From Caproicibacter sp002399225 (GTDB lineage Bacteria; Bacillota; Clostridia; Oscillospirales; Acutalibacteraceae): a stretch of DNA of 24,922 nucleotides. Below are positions 1 to 6,837 of the stretch, in pieces (positions within the stretch are counted from its first letter, which is position 1; each line of letters starts with the position of its first letter). The position numbers were made by a program, and so were the translations under genes. The notes under the pieces are model-generated. The model saw nothing but the letters and a program-made list of their open reading frames with translations, was not told where the DNA came from and ran no database searches. The stretch covers positions 1 through 24,922 of the forward strand of contig DAIOKN010000029.1 of NCBI GenBank assembly GCA_036756705.1, read 5' to 3'.

Positions 1-2
1 TC

Positions 3-959
3 CGCAGCGGCGGGCGTCTGCCGCCGTTTCAGTCCGGCACTTCTCCGCTGCGGAAGCTGAGTGTGGCTTATTCCTGCCCGGAATGGATCATTGCGCTTTG
101 GAGCAGGGCATATGGCAAAGACATTGCCTTCCGGCTGCTGAAAAGCATGCTGCAAAAGCCCGATCTTTTTGCCCGTGTGAATAATACGCGCATCGGAGAG
201 GAACAATTAATCGAAAGGCTTCGCTTGGAAGGCCAAAACGCCGTGCGCGTTTCATGGCCCGACCATGCGATCCGGTTTGACAAAGGGACGGACCCGGCCC
301 GCGGCAGGTGCTGGCGGGAAGGTCTGTTTCATATTCAGGATTTATCTTCTCAGGTCTTATGCGCTCTGATTGCTCCGCAGGCCGGAGCGACGGTGCTCGA
401 CGTCTGCTCTGCTCCGGGGGGCAAGGCATTTACCCTGGCCGAGTCCATGAAAAACAGCGGAACGGTCCTCGCTTTTGACAAATCCCGGAAGAAGGCCGGG
501 CTGATCCGAAAGGGCGCGCAGCGGCTGTGCCTTTCCTCGGTCAAAACCGGAGTCCGCAACGCGGCGGCTCCGGAGAAAAACCCGGAACCGGGGGAAATCG
601 TCCTCTGCGATGTTCCGTGTTCCGGGCTTGGCGTATTGAGGAGAAAGCCGGAGATCCGCTATAAATCGCACGATCCTATTGACAGTTTACCTGATTTGCA
701 GTACCTTATTCTGTGTAAGTCGTCTGAACTGGTAAAACATGGCGGACTCCTCTTTTACAGCACATGTACCCTGAACCCTGCGGAAAACGGGTCGGTGGCG
801 AGGCGTTTCTTGACTGAGCATGCGGAATTTCTGCCTCATCCGATTTCTCTGCCGCAAACATTTCCCCGCGTTGTAAAAGAACCCCGGCATCAGATGACAC
901 TTTTACCATATGCCCATGGGACGGATGGTTTCTTCTTCGCGGCATTTCGCAGAAGATAG
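3..959 (+). CDS. rsmB: 16S rRNA (cytosine(967)-C(5))-methyltransferase RsmB, 5' partial
   Basis: The reading frame is open to the left edge, so the start and the N-terminal NusB-like RNA-binding domain lie outside; about 319 C-terminal residues are visible. An internal GTG at 63 is not the real start, because the upstream codons already read as RsmB-like sequence ending LRKLSVAYSCPEW. The SAM-binding motif DVCSAPGGKAF, the proline-cysteine motif DVPCSGLGVLRRKPEIRY and the catalytic YSTCTLNPAENG block mark an RNA m5C methyltransferase of the RsmB/NOP2/NSUN fold. Family knowledge: two cysteines, one in the PC motif and one in the TC motif, handle catalysis and product release on 16S rRNA C967. 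It ends 9 bases before rlmN and appears to be in the same operon. Identification is secure at family level; RsmB is favoured over RsmF by the rlmN neighbourhood. Confidence 0.93.
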   Translation, partial: RSGGRLPPFQSGTSPLRKLSVAYSCPEWIIALWSRAYGKDIAFRLLKSMLQKPDLFARVNNTRIGEEQLIERLRLEGQNAVRVSWPDHAIRFDKGTDPARGRCWREGLFHIQDLSSQVLCALIAPQAGATVLDVCSAPGGKAFTLAESMKNSGTVLAFDKSRKKAGLIRKGAQRLCLSSVKTGVRNAAAPEKNPEPGEIVLCDVPCSGLGVLRRKPEIRYKSHDPIDSLPDLQYLILCKSSELVKHGGLLFYSTCTLNPAENGSVARRFLTEHAEFLPHPISLPQTFPRVVKEPRHQMTLLPYAHGTDGFFFAAFRRR

Positions 960-968
960 GAGGATATT

Positions 969-2024
969 TTGAACCGTACGGATCTAAAATCCATGACGCT
1001 CAGTGAAATCCAGGCGGCTTTTTCCGGCCAGCCTGCTTTCCGTGCGCTGCAGGTGTACCGGTGGCTTCATAAGGGTGTTTCCAGCTTTGACGAAATGACG
1101 GACCTCCCAAAGAGTTTCCGCGATCGGCTGGCGGCGGAGTATTACATAGCCACCGCCCGGATTGAGCGCAAATATTGTTCCAAGTTGGATGATACCGTCA
1201 AATATCTGTTTCGTTTCAATAATGGGGAAATGGTTGAAAGCGTGCTGATGAGTTATCATCACGGCCGGACGGTGTGCATTTCCACCCAGGCGGGGTGCAA
1301 AATGAACTGTGCGTTCTGCGCCACGGGCAAAAGCGGCTTTTCCCGCAATCTGACCGCTTCTGAGATGCTGTCCCAGGTTCAGGCTGCTCAGCTTGATGCG
1401 GGGGAGCGGATTTCCAACATCGTTTTGATGGGAATGGGGGAGCCTTTGGACAATTACGAGGCGGTTCTCCGCTTTTTGGATTTGGTTTCCTCAAAAGAGG
1501 GGATGAATCTTGGAATGCGCCATATTTCTCTTTCCACCTGCGGTGTCGTGGATAAAATCTATGACCTTGCCAATCGAAAATACCAGCTGACGCTTTCTGT
1601 TTCTCTGCATGCGCCGAACGACCGGATCCGCTCTCAGCTCATGCCGGTTAACCGCAAGTGGAATCTGGAGGAACTGCTCCGGGCGTGCCGCTATTACGCC
1701 GAGATGACCGGGCGCCGGATTTCTTTCGAATACACCGTGATCGACGGAGTCAATGACAGTGCGGAATGCGCCGCAGAACTTGCCTGCAGACTGCGCGGAA
1801 TTCTTTGCCATGTCAATTTAATCCCGGTCAACCACGTCAGCGGTTCCGCATTCCATAAAAGTTCTCAGGAACGGCTGCATGCTTTTGAATCTGCCTTGTC
1901 AAATCATGGCGTGAATGTCACGGTTCGCAGAACGCTGGGTGCGGATATCGAGGCCTCCTGCGGCCAGCTGAAGCGCAGACACGAAGAGGAGGTGGCCAAT
2001 GTTGAAGATTTTCAGCAAAAGTGA
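969..2024 (+). CDS. rlmN: Dual-specificity 23S rRNA A2503 / tRNA A37 C2-methyltransferase RlmN
   Basis: This is a 351-residue radical SAM methyltransferase that adds a methyl group to C2 of adenine 2503 in 23S rRNA and, in many bacteria, A37 of some tRNAs. The radical SAM cluster ligands are C110, C114 and C117 in GCKMNCAFCATG. The GMGEPLDNY block and the C-terminal catalytic cysteine C331 in EASCGQLK are present, as expected for the ping-pong methyl transfer mechanism. It starts with TTG at 969, just after an AGGAGGA site that overlaps the end of rsmB. Its 3' end overlaps the phosphatase gene by 26 bases. The length is normal for the family. A Cfr-type resistance methyltransferase is unlikely given the housekeeping context. 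Confidence 0.96.
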   Translation: MNRTDLKSMTLSEIQAAFSGQPAFRALQVYRWLHKGVSSFDEMTDLPKSFRDRLAAEYYIATARIERKYCSKLDDTVKYLFRFNNGEMVESVLMSYHHGRTVCISTQAGCKMNCAFCATGKSGFSRNLTASEMLSQVQAAQLDAGERISNIVLMGMGEPLDNYEAVLRFLDLVSSKEGMNLGMRHISLSTCGVVDKIYDLANRKYQLTLSVSLHAPNDRIRSQLMPVNRKWNLEELLRACRYYAEMTGRRISFEYTVIDGVNDSAECAAELACRLRGILCHVNLIPVNHVSGSAFHKSSQERLHAFESALSNHGVNVTVRRTLGADIEASCGQLKRRHEEEVANVEDFQQK

Positions 2025-2730
2025 TATTGGCCTGGTCAGACAATCGAACGAGGATGCCTGCAAAAGTGGAGTTCTTCCAGACGGCTCCGCATGGGCGGTC
2101 GTCTGTGACGGAATGGGGGGCGCCAACGGGGGCGATGTGGCCAGCGGCATTGCCGTAAACCGCATTTCCGAGCAAATCCTTGCCGGTTATTCGGCGAAAA
2201 TCAATGAAGACGGCATCCGGGACCTGATCTCAGAAGCGGTTTTGGATGCAAACGATGCGGTCCATGCCCGCGCGGATACGGATGAAGCCTTGAGCGGTAT
2301 GGGAACGACGGTGGTGGTCGCAGTGGTGTCCCATGGGCTGGCGCACATCGCCCATGCGGGCGACAGCCGCGCTTACCTCATTGATCCGGAGGGAATCCGC
2401 CAATTGACGACCGACCACTCCATCGTGCAGGAGATGGTAGACAATGGGGATCTGACCGCTCAGCAGGCAAAAAAACATCCGCAGAAAAATATCATCACCC
2501 GGGCGCTGGGGGTGGATTCCTTCCTCCAGGTCGATTATTGCGAAGTGCCATTTCCCGCGGGCAGCCGTCTTTTGATCTGTACAGACGGCCTCACAAATTA
2601 CCTGGATGAAGAGCAAATATTTCTCCTTGCGAAAGAATCGGATACTGATGACCTGGCCGGGCGGCTCATCGCTTTGGCCAAACAGGCAGGTGGAAGCGAC
2701 AACATAACCGTTGCAATTGTAGAAAATTGA
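1999..2730 (+). CDS. prpC: PP2C-family Ser/Thr protein phosphatase (PrpC/Stp)
   Basis: A 243-residue soluble metal-dependent phosphatase that reverses phosphorylation by the PASTA kinase encoded next. The PP2C metal-binding and core motifs appear in order: SNEDA near residue 17, CDGMGGANGG near 37, GMGTT, AHAGDSRAYL, TTDHS, LLICTDGLTNYL and GGSDNITVA at the C terminus. The ATG at 1999 is preceded by GAGGAGG inside rlmN, so the two genes are translationally coupled. The phosphatase-kinase pairing is the standard Firmicutes arrangement and supports a role in cell-wall and germination signalling. The symbol follows B. subtilis usage; Stp is an equally valid name. Confidence 0.95.
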   Translation: MLKIFSKSDIGLVRQSNEDACKSGVLPDGSAWAVVCDGMGGANGGDVASGIAVNRISEQILAGYSAKINEDGIRDLISEAVLDANDAVHARADTDEALSGMGTTVVVAVVSHGLAHIAHAGDSRAYLIDPEGIRQLTTDHSIVQEMVDNGDLTAQQAKKHPQKNIITRALGVDSFLQVDYCEVPFPAGSRLLICTDGLTNYLDEEQIFLLAKESDTDDLAGRLIALAKQAGGSDNITVAIVEN

Positions 2731-2756
2731 GCCGCTGACGCTAAGGAGTTGATTTC

Positions 2757-4778
2757 ATGGATAAATACACCGGCAAGCGGCTTGACGGCCGTTACGAGAT
2801 ACATGAACTGGTCGGTGTCGGAGGGATGGCGGTTGTTTACCGCGCCTATGATACAATTGATGACCGCACCGTGGCAATCAAAATTTTGAAGGATGAATTT
2901 TTAGGTAATGAAGAATTTATCCGACGCTTTAAGAATGAATCAAAAGCGATTGCCGTTTTGTCCCACCCCAATATTGTAAAAGTTTACGATGTCAGCTTCG
3001 GTGACCGGATTCAATATATCGTAGAAGAATATATTGACGGAATTACTCTCAAAGAATATTTGGATCAGCAAAAACAAATCAAATGGAAAGAAGCCCTTCA
3101 TTTTACCGTACAGATTCTGCGCGCGCTTCAGCATGCACATGAAAAGGGGATTATTCACCGCGACATCAAACCGCAGAATATCATGCTGCTTCAGGATGGC
3201 ACCATCAAGGTCACGGATTTTGGGATTGCCCGTTTTTCCAGAAGCGAAACCCGGACCATGACGGACAAAGCAATCGGTTCGGTGCATTACATTGCCCCGG
3301 AGCAGGCGCGCGGAGACCGGACGGACGAAAAAACGGATCTTTATTCCGTCGGGGTTATGCTGTATGAGATGCTGACCGGGCAGCTTCCTTTTGAAGCGGA
3401 CAGTGCGGTTTCGGTTGCCATTATGCAACTGCAGACCGATCCCAAACCCCTGCGTGAGCTGAACCCCTCTCTTCCGGAAGGCCTGGAAGAGATTACTCTG
3501 AAAGCCATGCAGAAAAATCCGGAGCGGCGTTACCAGTCCGCTGCGGAGATGCTTCGGGATATAGAAATTTTCAGGAGAAATCCAAGCACGAAGTTTCAGT
3601 ATAAATATTTTATTGATGAGAAGCCGACGAAATACATTGATGCGATTAATACCGTGAAAAACAATGAACAGCCAAACTACAATGATAACTATGACTATGA
3701 AGAAGAGGCGGAGGAAAAGCCGGCGCGGAAGAAAAGGCCGGTTTCCGTTCTGGTTGTTGCCGGCATTGCCGCCGCGTTTCTAATTGCCGCCATCGGTCTT
3801 GGAGTCTATGCGCTAGTGCACCATATGAATCCCGGCGTAAAGGATGTCATCCTTCCCAATTTTGTGGGCCAGAATATCAACGATGTGAAAGGCAATTCTT
3901 CTTACAGCGGATTTACGTTTAAAGAGGTGCAGCAGAGCGATTCGAATGAGGAAGCGGGAAAGATTCTGAAGCAGTCTCCAGCGGCGGAAACGAAGGTCAA
4001 AGCCAATGCAACGGTTACGCTGACTGTGAGCAGCGGCGGCCAGACGCTGACGCTGGACGATTATTCCGGAAAATCCCAGGCAGAGGTGGAAGCCGCACTT
4101 AAAAAACTAGGGCTGAGGTATCAGATCCAACCGGTGACCAGCGGCACCGTTGGCAAGGGTATTGTGATTCGGACGGATCCGCCGGCGGCAACGCAGGTTA
4201 CGGCCGGAAAAGATGTAATCAAGGTTTATGTCAGCTCGGGCAAAGATATCCAGAAAATCCCGGTGCCAAACGTGGCGGGCGAAACGTTGGAAAATGCCAG
4301 AAAGACCATCTCGGACGCAGGACTGACGGCCGGAAGCGTGAAGGAACAGGCAAGTGACCAAGCTGCGGGAACCGTCATTGAAACCGATCCGCTCAACGGG
4401 GTCAAGGTGAACCAGGGCAGCACGGTCAATCTGATCGTCAGCTCCGGCCCGTCGGAAAAAACCATCCGCATCTACGTTCAGCTCCCGAAGAACGTAGCGC
4501 ACGATATCGTTTTAAAAGCCTATGTAGGCAATGACCTGAATGTGACAAAGACGGTAAATTCAACCTACAATGATGTCTGTGAGCTTGACTTTTCGGGAAC
4601 CAGCGGCTTGCAGACCCTGACCATCACGCTGGACGGGAGCAAATACAATATTTATTCCCTGAACTTTAATACGGGGGAGGGAAAGCAGGTTTGGTCGACT
4701 TCTTATGTGGAGCCTTCCAGTTCCTCTCCCTCCAGCGCGGCAGGACCCGGCGGCAGCTCGCTTTCGCCAAATGACTGA
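2757..4778 (+). CDS. prkC: PASTA-domain eukaryotic-type Ser/Thr protein kinase (PrkC/StkP)
   Basis: A 673-residue single-pass membrane kinase. The kinase domain covers roughly residues 10-275, with the glycine loop GVGGMAVVY, ATP-binding Lys42, catalytic HRDIKPQN (Asp136), DFG at 154-156 and the APEQARG segment. An acidic, lysine-rich juxtamembrane linker (about 290-327) leads to a transmembrane helix at about 329-352. Three extracellular PASTA repeats follow (about 361-428, 429-495, 496-566). After these comes an extra beta-rich domain of about 80 residues and a Ser/Pro/Gly-rich tail. PASTA repeats in this family bind muropeptides or peptidoglycan, and in B. subtilis PrkC triggers germination. 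AAGGAG sits 10 bases before the ATG. The gene's 3' end overlaps the likely rsgA start by 8 bases. Confidence 0.96.
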   Translation: MDKYTGKRLDGRYEIHELVGVGGMAVVYRAYDTIDDRTVAIKILKDEFLGNEEFIRRFKNESKAIAVLSHPNIVKVYDVSFGDRIQYIVEEYIDGITLKEYLDQQKQIKWKEALHFTVQILRALQHAHEKGIIHRDIKPQNIMLLQDGTIKVTDFGIARFSRSETRTMTDKAIGSVHYIAPEQARGDRTDEKTDLYSVGVMLYEMLTGQLPFEADSAVSVAIMQLQTDPKPLRELNPSLPEGLEEITLKAMQKNPERRYQSAAEMLRDIEIFRRNPSTKFQYKYFIDEKPTKYIDAINTVKNNEQPNYNDNYDYEEEAEEKPARKKRPVSVLVVAGIAAAFLIAAIGLGVYALVHHMNPGVKDVILPNFVGQNINDVKGNSSYSGFTFKEVQQSDSNEEAGKILKQSPAAETKVKANATVTLTVSSGGQTLTLDDYSGKSQAEVEAALKKLGLRYQIQPVTSGTVGKGIVIRTDPPAATQVTAGKDVIKVYVSSGKDIQKIPVPNVAGETLENARKTISDAGLTAGSVKEQASDQAAGTVIETDPLNGVKVNQGSTVNLIVSSGPSEKTIRIYVQLPKNVAHDIVLKAYVGNDLNVTKTVNSTYNDVCELDFSGTSGLQTLTITLDGSKYNIYSLNFNTGEGKQVWSTSYVEPSSSSPSSAAGPGGSSLSPND

Positions 4779-5664
4779 AAGAATGCTGCGGGGATTGATT
4801 TTACAGGGAGTCGGCGGCTTCTATTCCGTGGAAGCCGCCGATCGGGTTTATGAGTGCCGTGCCCGGGGGATTTTTCGCAAAAGCGGGATCACTCCGCTTG
4901 CCGGGGATATGGCGGCTATCTCTGCAGAGCCGGACGGAACCGGCATGGTGGAAGAAATTCTACCGCGCCGGAATTTTCTGCGGCGACCGCCGGTTGCAAA
5001 CTTGGATCAGCTCATGATCATCGTTTCATCCTGTGAACCTTCGCCGAATCTGCTGAATACGGATCGGATAGTCGCCGCGGCTTTGGAAAAAGAAATTGAG
5101 CCGGTGCTTGTGTTTTCAAAAACGGATCTGGCTGCCGTGACACCGCTGGAAAAAATTTATTCCTCCGCTGGAATCCGGTGGTTCAGCGTTTCTTGTAAGA
5201 CAGGGCAGGGTGTGGAAAAAGTAAAGCGACTTTTACCGGGAAAAACAACGGTGTTTACCGGAAACTCCGGTGTCGGAAAATCCACGCTTCTTAACAGCAT
5301 GTTTCACAGTTTGCACCTTCAGACGGGCGAAATCAGCCGCAAACTGGGGCGCGGGCGCCATACGACCCGTAAAGTCCAGCTTTTAAAACTGAAAGAAGGA
5401 GGCTATGTGGCTGACACGCCTGGCTTTTCTTCCATTACGTTGGAAAAGAGCGACCGTGCCAGAAAGGAGAACCTCCCATTCTGCTTCCCGGAATTTGCTC
5501 CTTACCTGGGGGAGTGCCAGTTTTCTTCCTGCTCTCACACCGGCGAAAAGGGGTGCGCTATTTTGCAGGCGGTCCGGGACGGCAAAATCAGCCAGTCGAG
5601 ATATAAAAACTATGTTATGATGTATCGGGAAATGGACGGGATTAAAGAATGGAACAAAAAATGA
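4771..5664 (+). CDS. rsgA: Ribosome small subunit-dependent GTPase A (RsgA/YloQ/CpgA)
   Basis: A circularly permuted GTPase of about 297 residues that helps mature the 30S subunit. An N-terminal OB-fold (residues 1-70) is followed by G4 (FSKTDL, where many homologues have NKxD), the P-loop GNSGVGKST, G3 DTPGF, and a C-terminal zinc-binding segment with ligands in CFPEF, CQFSSCSH and KGC. I chose the ATG at 4771, overlapping the kinase stop codon by 8 bases; an alternative ATG at 4783 would give MLRGLILQGVGG, which also fits the family N terminus. Neither has a strong ribosome binding site, consistent with translational coupling. In B. subtilis rpe lies between this gene and thiN; here thiN follows directly with a 16-base overlap. 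Confidence 0.94.
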   Translation: MTERMLRGLILQGVGGFYSVEAADRVYECRARGIFRKSGITPLAGDMAAISAEPDGTGMVEEILPRRNFLRRPPVANLDQLMIIVSSCEPSPNLLNTDRIVAAALEKEIEPVLVFSKTDLAAVTPLEKIYSSAGIRWFSVSCKTGQGVEKVKRLLPGKTTVFTGNSGVGKSTLLNSMFHSLHLQTGEISRKLGRGRHTTRKVQLLKLKEGGYVADTPGFSSITLEKSDRARKENLPFCFPEFAPYLGECQFSSCSHTGEKGCAILQAVRDGKISQSRYKNYVMMYREMDGIKEWNKK

Positions 5665-6284
5665 CCTGTTTGGTGATCGGAGCGGTGCCCATACAGAAAA
5701 AGGAAATTTTTAAGGAATATCAGCCGGAAAATTGTTTTGTCATCTGTGCCGACGGTGGCCTGGAAAATGCCAGCCGGTTTCAAATTCGGCCGAATCTGGT
5801 GATCGGTGACTTTGATTCCTATGAGGGAAGACTGCCGGAACAGGTGGAAACCATCCGGCTGAAAATCGAAAAGGACGACACCGACACCCTTGCAGCAGTG
5901 AAAGAGGGAATCCGGCGCGGATTCCGGGAATTTGCTCTGTTTGGCGTGCTGGGCGGCGAGCGGTTTGACCACTCCTATGCGAACCTCTGCGTTCTTCAGT
6001 ATCTTTGCAACCAGGGTTGCAAGTCGGTTTTGGTGGGGGATTCCTGCCGGGCGTTCGTCCTTTCAGAGGGCCGGCTGACCCTCGACGGGATGAAGGGTGC
6101 AACCGTCTCCGTTTTCCCGTTTGGCTGTTCCGCGTGCAGGGTCAGCTATCTTGGCCTAAAATACCCCCTTACAAAAGCGGTTCTTCATTCCGACGATCCG
6201 CTTGGAGTCAGTAATCGGATTGAAGCGGAGAAAGCGCGTATTTCTGTGACAAATGGAGAAGCCCTGATTCTGGTTCAGCCTTAA
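5649..6284 (+). CDS. thiN: Thiamine pyrophosphokinase
   Basis: A 211-residue cytosolic enzyme that transfers pyrophosphate from ATP to thiamine, giving thiamine diphosphate. Family motifs are CADGGL near residue 33, GDFDS near 52, EKDDTDT near 74, GGERFDH near 101 and the C-terminal GVSNRIE. The acidic residues of GDFDS and DDTDT bind the metal-nucleotide. It starts inside the end of rsgA and is the last large gene of the operon. A separate promoter-like sequence begins 9 bases after its stop codon, so the genes that follow may be transcribed independently. Length and motif spacing are normal. Confidence 0.94.
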   Translation: MEQKMTCLVIGAVPIQKKEIFKEYQPENCFVICADGGLENASRFQIRPNLVIGDFDSYEGRLPEQVETIRLKIEKDDTDTLAAVKEGIRRGFREFALFGVLGGERFDHSYANLCVLQYLCNQGCKSVLVGDSCRAFVLSEGRLTLDGMKGATVSVFPFGCSACRVSYLGLKYPLTKAVLHSDDPLGVSNRIEAEKARISVTNGEALILVQP

Positions 6285-6292
6285 ATTTCTTT

Positions 6293-6322
6293 TTGCACAG
6301 ATTTTCCCCTGCCGAATATACT
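6293..6322 (+). promoter_or_regulatory. Possible sigma-A type promoter upstream of the small membrane protein and spoVM
   Basis: TTGCAC (6293-6298) and TATACT (6317-6322) are separated by 18 bases in the gap after thiN. This could give the two small genes downstream their own transcript in addition to operon read-through. It is a pattern match only. Confidence 0.4.
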
Positions 6323-6362
6323 GTTTGTTAGAAGATAAAAACTGCGGCGGGGCGGTGTTTTT

Positions 6363-6524
6363 ATGGGGTGTAGGCATAAGCATGACACAAAATGCTGGGC
6401 GCGGTATATTGTGGCATTTGGCCTCGGCCTGCTCCTTTCCTGTTTCTGCCCGATGGGATTGATCATGTTCCTTGCGTCCCTGATTATTATTGCGCTGGGC
6501 ATCGCCTTTTTTAAAGGGTGCTGA
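6363..6524 (+). CDS. 53-residue cysteine-rich small membrane protein, function unknown
   Basis: A short open frame from ATG 6363 to TGA 6522-6524. The N terminus is polar and metal-ligand rich (C3, H5, H7, C11). A long hydrophobic stretch runs from about residue 15 to 50, broken by SCFCP (C27, C29, P30), so it could form a two-helix hairpin. It ends FFKGC. The ribosome binding site is weak, a GGCGGGGCGG stretch before the ATG. Its position between thiN and a SpoVM-like gene, the plausible promoter upstream and the coherent hydrophobic profile argue that it is real. Co-expression with spoVM would hint at a sporulation membrane role, but that is inference and I do not recognise a named family. 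Confidence 0.6.
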   Translation: MGCRHKHDTKCWARYIVAFGLGLLLSCFCPMGLIMFLASLIIIALGIAFFKGC

Positions 6525-6550
6525 ACATATTGTCGGGAGGGATACATTTT

Positions 6551-6622
6551 ATGAAGGTCGTTGTAGTGCGGAGTTCAAAATTCTGGAGCTTTTTGCTGCG
6601 CAGGATGTTTCATATTCAGTGA
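6551..6622 (+). CDS. spoVM: SpoVM-like 23-residue stage V sporulation peptide
   Basis: A 23-codon frame starting MKVVVVRSSKFW and ending RRMFHIQ, preceded by a strong GGGAGGG site (6535-6541). Aligned without gaps to the 26-residue B. subtilis SpoVM, it keeps M1, K2, K10, F11, R17 and M19 and the amphipathic pattern of a membrane-surface helix. In B. subtilis this peptide recognises the convex forespore membrane and tethers the SpoIVA ATPase. Gene order also matches: in B. subtilis spoVM directly follows thiN. Differences are Ser at position 9 in place of the functionally important Pro9 and a C terminus three residues shorter. The gene ends just before a strong terminator. Too short for a statistical search, so the call rests on pattern plus synteny. 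Confidence 0.8.
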   Translation: MKVVVVRSSKFWSFLLRRMFHIQ

Positions 6623-6639
6623 GCCGGACCAAGCGAAAA

Positions 6640-6700
6640 AACAGCGAGGCGCGGGACTGCTGCCGTTGAGGCGGTGGTTCCCGCGCCTCGCTGTTTCATT
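6640..6700 (+). terminator. Strong intrinsic terminator-like hairpin after spoVM
   Basis: A perfect 17-bp stem pairs 6640-6656 with 6679-6695. The loop of 22 bases could itself fold weakly. The stem is followed by a T-rich tail (TTTCATTTTG). It closes the transcript of the small membrane protein and spoVM before sipL. Confidence 0.85.
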
Positions 6701-6777
6701 TTGCAGACAAGGCCGGGCGGCTTGAAGTATGAGCGGTCCTTTTTCTAAAAATTAACGGTGTTTTTCCGCTCGTCAGG

Positions 6778-6806
6778 TATAAATAAGACAAGACTAGAAT
6801 AACAAT
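6778..6806 (+). promoter_or_regulatory. Possible sigma-E-like promoter for sipL-spoIVA
   Basis: GTATAAA (6778-6784) and GAATAACAAT (6797-6806) resemble the ATA-centred -35 and CATA-type -10 boxes of the mother-cell factor sigma E, with about 12 bases between them. sipL and spoIVA are expected mother-cell genes. This is a weak match made by eye. Confidence 0.3.
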
Positions 6807-6837
6807 TACGTAGAAATAAAAAAAGGAGAGGGCCTCT

